This document shows positions 1 to 8,812 of a stretch of 59,072 nt of DNA, in pieces (positions within the stretch are counted from its first letter, which is position 1; each line of letters starts with the position of its first letter). Both the position numbers and the translations under genes were made by a program. The stretch is taken from NCBI GenBank assembly GCA_945897185.1, contig CAMDFC010000007.1, forward strand, positions 1 through 59,072, in the 5' to 3' direction. The stretch is from Chitinophaga pinensis (GTDB lineage: Bacteria > Bacteroidota > Bacteroidia > Chitinophagales > Chitinophagaceae). The notes below the pieces were generated by a model. That model saw only the letters and a list, made by a program, of their open reading frames with translations, was not told the origin of the DNA and did no database searches.

Positions 1-756
1 CCCATTTTGTAATTTCTTTGCTTGGGCAACCAATTTAATTGATTGATTTCTGGCGGCTGCAACTTTAGCATCCATTTCATCTATTTGTGTAATGCCATTG
101 AAAAGCATTTGATCTATAGTGATGTTGATGCCGTAGCTATGTGCCAAAAGTAGTACCCATTTATTTGCAGCATCAAATCCTTCAATATCTAGTTTGGGAT
201 CTGATTCTGCAAACCCCAATTGTTGTGCAAGCAGAAGTGCTTCTTTGAAATTGAGTTTTTCCTCAAACATTTTGGTGAGGATAAAATTGGTGGAGCCATT
301 TACGATGGCTTTAATAGCATGCAACAAATCATTGTCGTAATACTCTTCAAGGTTTCTTATTATTGGGATAGAAGCACAAGCTGATGCTTCATACAACAAG
401 GACCTACCTGTTTTTTCCTGAAGTTTTATCAATTCTGGCAGGTGTTCTGCCAACATTTTTTTACTGGCACTTACAACATCTTTTCCGTTGTTTAGTGCAG
501 TTGTAACAATTTCGAAACCTGCCACGCTGTCGTTAATCACTTCTACAATCACATTGATTTCAGGATCGAACAACAATTCATCTTTGTCTGATGTAAAAAT
601 GGATGCAGGTGCATTTCTTTTTTTTGTTGTATTCTTGATACAAATTTTTTTAATCGAGGCTTTCAAGGAAGGCGTTTGCTTTAATACCTTATAAAGACCT
701 TCGCCAACAACACCAAATCCAAACATACCAATCACGAGTGTTTTTTCAGATCCCAT
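1..756 (-). CDS. hom: Homoserine dehydrogenase, 3' end outside window
   Basis: NADP-dependent homoserine dehydrogenase, which reduces aspartate semialdehyde to homoserine, the branch point to threonine and methionine. The first 252 codons are present and the gene runs off the left edge. Near the N-terminus is the Rossmann glycine motif GFGVVGEG. Further on are ASKKML and VNGSTNFILTKM, typical of the catalytic domain, and ESDPKLDIEGFDAANK, a family signature around the substrate lysine and aspartates. The ATG is 13 nt beyond the metX stop, so the two genes form one operon and share the SAM riboswitch leader upstream of metX. No N-terminal aspartokinase domain is fused, so this is the monofunctional form. 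Confidence 0.93.
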   Translation of the reverse strand, partial: MGSEKTLVIGMFGFGVVGEGLYKVLKQTPSLKASIKKICIKNTTKKRNAPASIFTSDKDELLFDPEINVIVEVINDSVAGFEIVTTALNNGKDVVSASKKMLAEHLPELIKLQEKTGRSLLYEASACASIPIIRNLEEYYDNDLLHAIKAIVNGSTNFILTKMFEEKLNFKEALLLAQQLGFAESDPKLDIEGFDAANKWVLLLAHSYGINITIDQMLFNGITQIDEMDAKVAAARNQSIKLVAQAKKLQNG

Positions 757-769
757 CTTTTATCTTTTA

Positions 770-1792
770 TTATTTAGTTGTAATAAATTCTTTTAAAATA
801 GTTGTCAGTTTTTTATCCTCCAATAAAAACCCATCATGTCCGTAAAAGGAATCAATAATTTTTAACTGAGCGCCAGGAATATGTTTTGCAAGAAATTCCT
901 GTTCCACTACCGGATAAAGTAAGTCAGAAGAAATAGCGATAACCAAGGTTTTGGATTGAATCCCCCCCAGTTTTTCTTCTGCTTCTACTAGGCCTCTGCC
1001 TACGTGGTGACTATCCATCGACTTTGTTAGCATGTAATAGCTCCATGCATTGAATCGCTTCGCTAATTTTTCTCCTTGGTATTTTTGGTAAGATTCGCTT
1101 CTTGTGTTATCAATTGCTTTGTCTATGTCTTGTTGTGTTTTTTCATAGGTGTCGTAGTGCCTGTAACTAATTAGCGCTATAGATCTTGCCACTTTCAATC
1201 CTTCTATACCTGCATTGGGTGTGTTTTCTTTCCAAGTACTATCTGCTTCAATGCACATGCGTTGAGAAGCATTGAATGCCTTTCCCCAAGGTGAATGGAA
1301 AGCATTTGTTGCAATTGGGACAATAAATTTAAATAAGGTTGGTTGTTCACAAGCCCAGGCGATTAATTGTTGTCCGCCCATTGAACCTCCAATCCCTACC
1401 AAGATCGATTGGATACCCAAGCTTATTCTCAGTTGCTCATAAGCCCTTACCATATCTAGTGGAGTGAAAAAAGGGAAGTCGTGAAAATAAACTTCTCCAG
1501 TATCCGGGTTGATGCTGAGTGGGTTTACACTACCGTAGCAAGACCCAGGCATGTTTACACAAACGATGAAATACGCTTTAGGGTCAAAAAATTTATTTTC
1601 TCCAACCATTACTCCCCACCAATCGGTAGGGTCGCTGTTTGCCGTCATGGCATGGAAAATCCAAATGACATTGTCTTTCTTGTCATTCAAATTTCCAATT
1701 GTGGTGTAAGCAAGTGGAAAATCACGAATACTTTTGCGCGACTCCAATTGAAGTATGCCCTTGTAATGATATGTTTGTATTTGTTTGTTCAT
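770..1792 (-). CDS. metX: Homoserine O-acetyltransferase (MetX, alpha/beta hydrolase fold)
   Basis: Transfers an acetyl group from acetyl-CoA to homoserine, the first committed step of methionine synthesis. The 340-residue product has the MetX alpha/beta-hydrolase layout: nucleophile serine in GIGGSMGGQQ, catalytic aspartate in SSDLLYP and histidine in YGHDGF. An in-frame ATG at 1819 lies inside the attenuator hairpin, so I take the ATG at 1792, which gives MNKQIQTYHY and follows the hairpin by about 25 nt. The gene is first in the metX-hom operon and is controlled by the SAM-I riboswitch at 1888-1990. Acyl-group specificity (acetyl versus succinyl) cannot be settled by reading alone. Confidence 0.92.
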   Translation of the reverse strand: MNKQIQTYHYKGILQLESRKSIRDFPLAYTTIGNLNDKKDNVIWIFHAMTANSDPTDWWGVMVGENKFFDPKAYFIVCVNMPGSCYGSVNPLSINPDTGEVYFHDFPFFTPLDMVRAYEQLRISLGIQSILVGIGGSMGGQQLIAWACEQPTLFKFIVPIATNAFHSPWGKAFNASQRMCIEADSTWKENTPNAGIEGLKVARSIALISYRHYDTYEKTQQDIDKAIDNTRSESYQKYQGEKLAKRFNAWSYYMLTKSMDSHHVGRGLVEAEEKLGGIQSKTLVIAISSDLLYPVVEQEFLAKHIPGAQLKIIDSFYGHDGFLLEDKKLTTILKEFITTK

Positions 1793-1817
1793 GTTGATGT
1801 TCGTTCCAAAAAAGCAC

Positions 1818-1846
1818 AAAAAAACCCACCTGAAGTCAGATGGGTT
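1818..1846 (-). terminator. Intrinsic terminator of the SAM riboswitch (attenuator)
   Basis: On the minus strand an 11-bp stem (AACCCATCTGA pairing with TCAGGTGGGTT, one G-U pair) is followed directly by a run of seven T. It sits between the riboswitch aptamer and the metX ATG. This is the expected expression platform: with SAM bound, transcription should stop here. Confidence 0.88.
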
Positions 1847-1887
1847 TCACTATAGATGTGTAAATCTTTTCTAGAGAAATAATCTGA

Positions 1888-1990
1888 CTTATCGTTCCCC
1901 GCATTTGCGGAGTGGAGTTGACACCTTATTGTTTTGTGTAACAGGTTGTCAAGGCTTCACAGGGCCAATCCCTCTGCCTTTCTGGATAAG
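1888..1990 (-). ncRNA. SAM-I (S-box) riboswitch
   Basis: Read on the minus strand, the segment starts CTTATCCAGA and ends GAACGATAAG, so the P1 stem closes. Between them are the S-box core blocks GGCAGAGGGATTGGCCC, TGAAGCC, GGCAACC-like TGACAACC, AAGGTG and the P4-type hairpin CCGCAAATGCGG. Order and spacing match SAM-I aptamers. It lies in the leader of metX-hom, between a Bacteroidota promoter and an intrinsic terminator, so it should switch off homoserine acetylation when S-adenosylmethionine is abundant. Confidence 0.95.
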
Positions 1991-2008
1991 AAATATAAAG
2001 AACTGATA

Positions 2009-2040
2009 CAAATTTACGATTTTAGATAATTTCCTCCAAA
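2009..2040 (-). promoter_or_regulatory. Promoter of the metX-hom riboswitch leader
   Basis: The minus strand reads TTTG (2040-2037), 20 nt, then TAAATTTG (2016-2009). This is a full match to the Bacteroidota housekeeping promoter (TTTG, 19-21 nt, TAnnTTTG). Transcription should begin about ten nucleotides before the riboswitch P1 stem. Confidence 0.8.
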
Positions 2041-2146
2041 TTCACTTTCATAATCCTTGCGAATGCGCATATATACTGCTCATTTTTGATTTATTTTGTT
2101 CCTCAAAACATTCGCTTTGCTTAGGTGTTAACAATTAAAATTTGCC

Positions 2147-4957
2147 ATGCGTTCAAAAGAAGAAAATATTGAGGTAATTGGAGCCAGGGCGCATAATTTA
2201 AAGAACATTGATATTTCGATACCCAAGAATAAGTTAGTGGTAATTACGGGTATCAGCGGAAGTGGGAAGTCCTCTCTTGCTTTTGATACCATTTATGCCG
2301 AGGGTCACCGTAGGTACATGGAAACCTTCGGCACCTATGCACGTCAGTTTATGGGAGAAATGGAAAGACCGGATGTAGATAAAATCAGCGGTTTATCTCC
2401 GGTAATTTCTATTGAACAAAAAACGACCAATAAAAATCCTCGTTCAACGGTAGGCACTGTTACTGAGGTATATGATTTTCTCCGCCTTTTCTTTGCAAGA
2501 GTAAGTGAAGCCTATTCTTTGAACACCGGAAAAAAGATGGTGAAGTTTAGCGATGAGGAAATTGTCGCCGACTTATTCAAAAAACTTCCTGGAAAAAAAA
2601 TTACAGTATTAGCACCCTTGGTGCGAGGCAGAAAGGGGCATTACCGCGAGCTATTTGAAGAGACCAGGAAAAAAGGTTTTGTTCGTGTTCGTGTGGATGG
2701 TGAACTGAAGGAGTTGGTACCGAAAATGCAAGTGGATCGCTACAAAATGCATGATATTGAAGTGGTGGTGGATAGGTTGGTGGTTGAAGCGGAAATGAAA
2801 GTTCGGATTGGTCAGAGCATACAGCAATCCATGCAAATAGGAAAAGGGCTGATATTTATATTTGATCATGATTCAGAAAAGCTAATTCAGTATAGTAAAA
2901 AATTGATGTGTGCTGATTCTGGAATTTCATATGAAGAGCCATCACCCAATACCTTTTCTTTTAACTCTCCCTATGGGGCTTGTACAACTTGTAAAGGAAT
3001 TGGACAGCAATATACAATCGACCTCCAAGCAGTTATTCCAGATAGGAGTTTATCCATTGTAGATGGTGCTATACTTCCTTTGGGTGAAGCAAGGGATTCT
3101 TTTTATTTCAAAATGGTGGAGCAGCTAGCGAAGAAGAAAAAATTCAGTTTAAAGACACCCATTGATCAATTGAGTGAAAGTGCGTTAAATTCAGTGTTGT
3201 TTGGTAATGAAGAGGGGTTGGATACGGAGGAGGTTGAATTGGAAAAAGGAGATTATCCTGGAGTGGTAAACATGGTGGTGAAATGGTTTACGGACAGTTC
3301 AAGTGATATGGTGAGGGAGTGGGCAGAAAAATACATGATGCTTAAGCCTTGCACTTCATGTAATGGAGCAAGATTGAAGCAAGAGAGTTTGTGGTTCAAA
3401 ATTGATGAAACCAATATTGCGGAATTGTCGGATATGGATTTGAGTCTATTGCATGATTGGTTCAATGATCTGGAAAAGCGAATAGATAAAAAGCAAAATG
3501 CGATTGCAAAAGATATTTTAAAAGAAATAAGAAGTCGTCTTCTTTTTTTACTTGATGTTGGTTTGGGATATCTTTCATTAAGTAGGCCATCAAGGTCATT
3601 GAGTGGAGGAGAATCGCAACGGATTCGATTGGCTACACAAATAGGTTCGCAATTACAAGGTATTACCTATATTTTGGATGAGCCTTCTATTGGTTTACAC
3701 CAGCGCGATAATCAACGGTTGATAAAGGCTTTGCATAATTTACGTGATATTGGAAATAGTGTGTTGGTAGTGGAACACGACAAAGATATTATGATGGCAT
3801 CCGACCATTTGATTGATGTTGGTCCGCGTGCAGGAATTCACGGAGGCACAATCGTGGCACAAGGAACTCCTCAAGAAGTTTGTAATTCTAACTCAGAAAC
3901 GGCCTTGTATTTAAATAACCGTAAAAAAATTGAGTTGCCCAAAGAAAGACGTCAGGGTAATGGAAACAAGATCCAATTGATGGGTGCAAAAGGAAACAAT
4001 TTAAAAGGAGTGAATGCAGACTTTCCTTTGGGTACTTTTATTGTGGTTTCTGGTGTGAGTGGAAGTGGAAAATCAACTTTAATCAATGAAACGCTTTATC
4101 CATTATTAAGCAAACATTGTTATGATTCAAAAGCAGACCCAATGCCGTATAAACGTATTGTGGGTTTGGAGCATGTAGATAAAGTAATTGAAATTGATCA
4201 GTCGCCTATTGGTCGAACACCCAGAAGTAATCCAGCTACCTATTGTAATTTTTTCACGGATATACGTCAGTTGTTCGCAGCTGTCCCAGAAGCAAAAATC
4301 AGGGGATACAATGCTGGCAGATTTTCTTTTAATGTAAAGGCGGGTCGCTGTGATGTTTGTGAAGGTGGAGGACTCCGCGTAATTGAAATGAATTTTTTAC
4401 CGGATGTTTATGTGCATTGTGAAAAATGCAATGGCAGAAGATACAACAGAGAAACACTTGAGATTAGGTATAAAGGAAAATCCATCAGTGATGTATTGGA
4501 TATGACAGTAGAAGAAGCTGTTGAGTTTTTTCAGCACGTACCTTATCTCTACAGAAAAATTAAAATTTTACAAGAAGTAGGATTGGGTTACATCACACTT
4601 GGTCAATCTGCGGTTACATTGAGTGGAGGTGAAGCGCAACGCGTGAAACTTGGGACAGAATTATCCAAAAAAGATACAGGTAAAACATTTTACATTTTAG
4701 ATGAACCTACGACTGGACTACATTTTCAAGATATCAATTTGTTATTAACTGTATTGAATAAACTGGTGAACAGAGGGAATACAGTTTTGGTCATTGAGCA
4801 CAACATGGATGTAATCAAAATGGCTGATTATATAATTGACATCGGAGTTGAAGGTGGAAATGGCGGCGGCGATATCTTGTATCAAGGGGATGTATATGGT
4901 TTACTAAAAGTGAAGGAAAGCCATACTGGAAAATATTTAAAGCAGGAATTACAATAG
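2147..4957 (+). CDS. uvrA: UvrABC excinuclease subunit A
   Basis: Damage-sensing ATPase of nucleotide excision repair, 936 residues. It has two ABC ATPase halves: Walker A GISGSGKSS near residue 35 with signature LSGGESQRIRLA, and Walker A GVSGSGKST near 650 with LSGGEAQRVKLG, followed by ILDEPTTGLH. The second zinc module (CDVC ... CEKC) is intact. In the first, the canonical first CxxC is reduced to CADS, leaving CTTC as the second pair. The insert motif that often has cysteines after FFARV is AYSLNT here. This suits the Bacteroidota UvrA subtype, in which paralogs are common. A second uvrA elsewhere in the genome is possible. The start ATG has A/T-rich upstream sequence and no Shine-Dalgarno. 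Confidence 0.95.
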   Translation: MRSKEENIEVIGARAHNLKNIDISIPKNKLVVITGISGSGKSSLAFDTIYAEGHRRYMETFGTYARQFMGEMERPDVDKISGLSPVISIEQKTTNKNPRSTVGTVTEVYDFLRLFFARVSEAYSLNTGKKMVKFSDEEIVADLFKKLPGKKITVLAPLVRGRKGHYRELFEETRKKGFVRVRVDGELKELVPKMQVDRYKMHDIEVVVDRLVVEAEMKVRIGQSIQQSMQIGKGLIFIFDHDSEKLIQYSKKLMCADSGISYEEPSPNTFSFNSPYGACTTCKGIGQQYTIDLQAVIPDRSLSIVDGAILPLGEARDSFYFKMVEQLAKKKKFSLKTPIDQLSESALNSVLFGNEEGLDTEEVELEKGDYPGVVNMVVKWFTDSSSDMVREWAEKYMMLKPCTSCNGARLKQESLWFKIDETNIAELSDMDLSLLHDWFNDLEKRIDKKQNAIAKDILKEIRSRLLFLLDVGLGYLSLSRPSRSLSGGESQRIRLATQIGSQLQGITYILDEPSIGLHQRDNQRLIKALHNLRDIGNSVLVVEHDKDIMMASDHLIDVGPRAGIHGGTIVAQGTPQEVCNSNSETALYLNNRKKIELPKERRQGNGNKIQLMGAKGNNLKGVNADFPLGTFIVVSGVSGSGKSTLINETLYPLLSKHCYDSKADPMPYKRIVGLEHVDKVIEIDQSPIGRTPRSNPATYCNFFTDIRQLFAAVPEAKIRGYNAGRFSFNVKAGRCDVCEGGGLRVIEMNFLPDVYVHCEKCNGRRYNRETLEIRYKGKSISDVLDMTVEEAVEFFQHVPYLYRKIKILQEVGLGYITLGQSAVTLSGGEAQRVKLGTELSKKDTGKTFYILDEPTTGLHFQDINLLLTVLNKLVNRGNTVLVIEHNMDVIKMADYIIDIGVEGGNGGGDILYQGDVYGLLKVKESHTGKYLKQELQ

Positions 4958-4973
4958 GGGTTGGTGATTGGTG

Positions 4974-5006
4974 CAAAAAAAGAATCCGGAGACCAAGGTC
5001 CCCGGA
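4974..5006 (-). terminator. Intrinsic terminator for the minus-strand outer-membrane gene
   Basis: TCCGGGGACC and GGTCTCCGGA form a GC-rich hairpin with one mismatch. On the minus strand it is followed within four bases by seven T. It lies just past the stop codon of the gene at 5029-6015. On the plus strand no T tract follows, so it does not serve uvrA. Confidence 0.8.
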
Positions 5007-5028
5007 CGTCTTCATATGTGTACGGACT

Positions 5029-6015
5029 CTAAAACCTAACTACAGGGCATTTAACACCACTATTTCTACCATAACTGGATTCATTATTTCTTCCAAGACG
5101 AATGCTTATTTTTAATGTAGATGCATAATATGCGTCTTTGTTTGATGCAGTGCCACGTTTGTTTCCTTCACCATAACTTGGCCTAAAAACTCCACCATTC
5201 GCAAATGCTGTTTTGTTTGCCATTTGAATTGCCATTTTTGCTTCTGGGCTTTCTTCACCAAAATGGGCATAAAAATCTTCGTTGCTGATGTAGTTTGTAC
5301 TTACATCATCGATATAGTCAGTGAATGTTTTTCTGTTTACTATTTCAAATGCGAGTGCAACATTTTGATTAAAATAGTATTTAACGCCAAAACCATAAGG
5401 CAGGTTCATTTGAGTGAGTTTATACTCTTTGCGGTCGGCATACTTTGCCATGCCCTGTCCTTCAGTTTTTAGTGGCTTTAAATCAACCCAGGTTTTTGTT
5501 CCGTCTTCTGCTTCATATTGCGCTTGTGGTTTGAAATTAAAAACGCCAACTCCCAAAACGAAGTAAGGTCTTATTCTGTGGTATACATCTTCAGGGTCAT
5601 ATTCAAATAAAGCGGTAGGATAAATTTCGGTAACCAACAAGGCCTCTTTTAAAGGCGATCTAAAATGTTGGTTTCTTGCTTTGCGTGCTTCTTCATATCC
5701 ACCTAATCCGTTTATTAGACTATCCGCACCAGCGAGTCTTCCGATATTTGCTGAGAGGCTAAATGAAATAAATTCATTCACGCGATAAGTTACGTGAGCG
5801 CCAGTCATGAATTTGGTAAGTGAAACCATGTTGTCTTTGAGAAAGGTTTTTCCTTTGCCTGCATTTCCGCCTAAGTCGCCAAGAAAATTTGAAAAACCGT
5901 AGTTGAAACCAACTTCCAATTTGGATTGCTGTGCACTTGCCATCCCTGTTTGGAGCAGGAGAACAAGCACAAAGGCACACAAAGTCTTGTATAGACTAAG
6001 TAATCTAGTTTTCAT
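5029..6015 (-). CDS. Outer membrane beta-barrel protein, DUF6089/PorG-like (paralog A)
   Basis: Exported protein of 328 residues with signal peptide MKTRLLSLYK...ASA-QQ. The mature part is rich in alternating beta strands, opens with GFNYGFSNFLGDLGG and ends in phenylalanine (KCPVVRF), as outer-membrane barrels do. It resembles DUF6089 proteins, the family that includes the T9SS component PorG; a role in T9SS is not shown. The gene at 8813-9805 is a clear paralog: both share WVDLKPL-x-TEGQGM near residue 176, TDYxDDVS, and a C-terminal KCPxxRF whose cysteine is the only one in the mature chain. It is followed by a strong terminator. Function unknown. Confidence 0.7.
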   Translation of the reverse strand: MKTRLLSLYKTLCAFVLVLLLQTGMASAQQSKLEVGFNYGFSNFLGDLGGNAGKGKTFLKDNMVSLTKFMTGAHVTYRVNEFISFSLSANIGRLAGADSLINGLGGYEEARKARNQHFRSPLKEALLVTEIYPTALFEYDPEDVYHRIRPYFVLGVGVFNFKPQAQYEAEDGTKTWVDLKPLKTEGQGMAKYADRKEYKLTQMNLPYGFGVKYYFNQNVALAFEIVNRKTFTDYIDDVSTNYISNEDFYAHFGEESPEAKMAIQMANKTAFANGGVFRPSYGEGNKRGTASNKDAYYASTLKISIRLGRNNESSYGRNSGVKCPVVRF

Positions 6016-6134
6016 GGGGTTGGATTAAAATTTATCTTTCGACATATTTTAAACGACAACCTTTAACCTTTTATTATACCATAAAGTAAAATCGAGGGGA
6101 AATGCGTTTAGAACCCTAGTGTTCTTCAGTAATT

Positions 6135-6587
6135 TTACGGATTTCTTAGCATTTTTACATGAGTAATATCATCTTCGAGATAGGTTTCACTGCATTGCAC
6201 AAACCCAAAACTTTCATAAAACTTTTTCAAATATTCTTGAGCACCAATTTTGATTGCGCAAGGTCCGTATAACGCCAATGTTTCTTTTATTGCATTGTTC
6301 ATTAATTCAATACCCACTCCTTGTCCTCGAAACATTGGAGATGAAACAACCCTTCCAATCGAGGGTTCTGTATAGGCCAACCCTGGTGGAAGTATCCTTA
6401 CAACAGCAGCCAGTACTCCATTTATTCTTCCTTGTAGATGGAATGCAAGTTGATCTCGATCATCCATATCTAAGAAAACACAGTTTTGCTCTACTACAAA
6501 AACTTCGCTTCTCAATTTGAGAATTTCATACATTTCTAGTGTAGTAAGTTCATCGAACTTTTTTAGAGACCAAGTAATTGCTTCCAT
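6135..6587 (-). CDS. elaA: ElaA-type GNAT N-acetyltransferase
   Basis: Small 150-residue acetyltransferase of the GNAT superfamily, ElaA subfamily. It starts with the family pattern ITWSLKKFDELT and has RSEVFVVEQNC and DDRDQLAFHL, then the acetyl-CoA loop RGQGVGIELM and the C-terminal YESFGFVQCSETYLEDDITHVKM. The substrate of ElaA proteins is not known. The gene stands alone, 119 nt upstream of the barrel gene on the same strand. A near-match -7 element (TAACTTTA) lies upstream. The family assignment is firm and the cellular role is open. Confidence 0.88.
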   Translation of the reverse strand: MEAITWSLKKFDELTTLEMYEILKLRSEVFVVEQNCVFLDMDDRDQLAFHLQGRINGVLAAVVRILPPGLAYTEPSIGRVVSSPMFRGQGVGIELMNNAIKETLALYGPCAIKIGAQEYLKKFYESFGFVQCSETYLEDDITHVKMLRNP

Positions 6588-6761
6588 GGTTTAAACTGGT
6601 GAGCTATAAAGTTACATTATCTTCTGTATTGCTGTTTAAATTCAACTTAGTTCACTCGCAAGAAATGAATTAAATTTGAAAGAAAAACAATAGCCAGTTT
6701 TTCTTTAATATTACCCAATCCCATAGAATACCTTAAAGGTGTTGGTCCAGTTCGTGCCGAT

Positions 6762-8801
6762 ATGCTTAAAAGGGAGCTTCAAATTTTTACATTTGAAGAC
6801 TTATTGAATCATTTTCCATTAAGGCATTTAGACCGTACAAGTATTCAGCTTATTGGTCAGATTAATCCAGAAATGGATCATGTGCAGGTTCGTGGTGTAG
6901 TCATTTCAATGGAAACACTTGGGGAACGAAGAGCAAAACGTTTGGTTGTTTATTTAAGAGACAAAACAGGAATTATTGAATTGATTTGGTTTCAAGGAAT
7001 CACTTGGGTAGAAAAATTAATTACTGTCGGAAACGAATATTTGGCTTTTGGGAAGCTTGGATTTTTTTTAGGAAAGCCGCAGTTGAATCATCCTGAAATA
7101 GAGTCGGTTAAGGAAAGTAACGCAGCAGGTAAATCTTATTTAGAGCCCATTTATCCTGTCACCGAAAAATTAAAAGCCAGGGGCTTAAATGGTAGGGCTA
7201 TTGGAAAACTCATGGAGCAACTTTTTTTGGTGTTAGAGGAAAAAGAAGTGGCAGAATTTATACCAATATCGTTGTTGCAAAAACACAATTACATCAGTAG
7301 ATACAAAGCCTATTTGCACTTGCATTTTCCAAAAACCCTTGCACATCATCAGGTTGCATTGGAAAGGATGAAATATGAGGAGTTGTTTGTGGCACAAATG
7401 CGATTGGGTATGTTGCGTTCTACGCGCCATCGTTTTTCAAGAGGCATTACCTTCGCGCAAGTTGGAGAAACCTTCAATACGTTTTATCACGAACATTTAC
7501 CTTTTGAACTGACCAATGCGCAGAAAAGGGTATTGAAGGAAATCAGGCAAGATACAGGCACGGGAAGGCAAATGAACAGGTTGTTACAAGGAGATGTAGG
7601 TAGTGGAAAAACCATAGTAGCCTTGATGTCTATGTTGATAGCAGTCGATAATGGGTTTCAATCTTGCATTATGGCACCGACTGAAATTTTAGCCAGACAA
7701 CATGCGGAACAGTTTGCGTTGTTATTGGCACCATTAGGGATTGAAGTTGGCCTGTTGACGGGCTCAACTAAAACTGCAGAGCGGAGGACAATTTTAACTG
7801 GTATAGAGCAAGGGACCATGAAGATTGTAGTTGGTACACATGCGTTAATAGAGGATGCGGTGAGGTTTAAAAACTTGGGACTGGCTGTGATTGATGAACA
7901 GCACAAGTTTGGGGTTGCACAACGTGCAAAACTCTGGGAGAAGAACAATGTGCCTCCACATGTATTGGTGATGACGGCAACACCTATTCCAAGAACTTTG
8001 GCCATGACTGCCTATGGAGATCTTGATTACAGTGTGATTGATGAGCTACCTCCTGGAAGGACACCCATAACAACGGTACATCGATTGGATGATGCAAGAC
8101 CACAGGTAATGGATTTTATTAAGTCGGAAATAAAACTGGGTCGTCAGATTTACTTTATTTTCCCGCTGATTGAAGAGAGTGAGAAATTGCAATATGAAGA
8201 TTTGATGCGCGGATATGAAAATATAAAATCATGGTTTCCAGAACCCCAGTATTGGATAAGTATGGTACATGGAAGAATGAATGGAGATCAAAAAGAGGTG
8301 AACATGAAAAGGTTTGTTGAAAGAGATACGCAAATCATGGTGGCCACAACAGTAATTGAAGTGGGTGTGAATGTGCCCAATGCTTCTGTGATGGTTATTG
8401 AAAGTGCGGAGAAATTTGGACTGAGCCAACTGCACCAATTAAGAGGAAGGGTAGGAAGGGGCAGCGAAAAAAGTTATTGTATTTTATTGTCTGGGAGTCA
8501 GGTTGGTAAAGATGCTAAGGACCGTTTAAAAGTAATGTGTTCAACCAATGACGGTTTCAAAATTGCAGAAAAAGACCTTGAATTACGTGGTCCGGGTGAC
8601 ATACAAGGAACAAGGCAAAGCGGGGCACTTGATTTTAAATTGGCCAATATTGTGGATGACAGGGCCTTGTTAGAGATTGCAAGAAATGAAGTAGAGCAAC
8701 TACTTTCAGTAGATCCAGAACTGAGTTTACCAGAACATCATCCATTATCAGTGCATCTGAAACAGAAACGGGGAGGCCATGCCTGGGCTAAAATCTCTTA
8801 A
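6762..8801 (+). CDS. recG: ATP-dependent DNA helicase RecG (N-terminus uncertain)
   Basis: Remodels stalled replication forks and Holliday junctions by branch migration. From the first ATG the product is 679 residues. It has the wedge/OB domain (about 50-160), helicase motif I GDVGSGKT, DEQH box in VIDEQHKFG, TATPIPRT, and the C-terminal VVGT/QLRGRVGRG motifs. Sequence upstream of 6762 continues in frame and reads NPIEYLKGVGPVRAD, the conserved RecG N-terminus, back to about 6690. That stretch has no ATG, GTG or TTG; the preceding in-frame stop is at 6666. Either a rare start (ATA 6690 or ATT 6669) is used, or a base is wrong or lost. Convergent with the next gene, 11 nt gap. Confidence 0.95.
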   Translation: MLKRELQIFTFEDLLNHFPLRHLDRTSIQLIGQINPEMDHVQVRGVVISMETLGERRAKRLVVYLRDKTGIIELIWFQGITWVEKLITVGNEYLAFGKLGFFLGKPQLNHPEIESVKESNAAGKSYLEPIYPVTEKLKARGLNGRAIGKLMEQLFLVLEEKEVAEFIPISLLQKHNYISRYKAYLHLHFPKTLAHHQVALERMKYEELFVAQMRLGMLRSTRHRFSRGITFAQVGETFNTFYHEHLPFELTNAQKRVLKEIRQDTGTGRQMNRLLQGDVGSGKTIVALMSMLIAVDNGFQSCIMAPTEILARQHAEQFALLLAPLGIEVGLLTGSTKTAERRTILTGIEQGTMKIVVGTHALIEDAVRFKNLGLAVIDEQHKFGVAQRAKLWEKNNVPPHVLVMTATPIPRTLAMTAYGDLDYSVIDELPPGRTPITTVHRLDDARPQVMDFIKSEIKLGRQIYFIFPLIEESEKLQYEDLMRGYENIKSWFPEPQYWISMVHGRMNGDQKEVNMKRFVERDTQIMVATTVIEVGVNVPNASVMVIESAEKFGLSQLHQLRGRVGRGSEKSYCILLSGSQVGKDAKDRLKVMCSTNDGFKIAEKDLELRGPGDIQGTRQSGALDFKLANIVDDRALLEIARNEVEQLLSVDPELSLPEHHPLSVHLKQKRGGHAWAKIS

Positions 8802-8812
8802 TTGATTAGTGT

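Noticed and set aside
1481-1855. A 124-codon plus-strand open frame.
   Set aside because: It lies antisense to metX and runs through the riboswitch terminator hairpin. It has no family resemblance and reads as a shadow frame.
4974-5006. Hairpin considered as the uvrA terminator.
   Set aside because: The T tract is only on the minus strand, so it belongs to the convergent outer-membrane gene.
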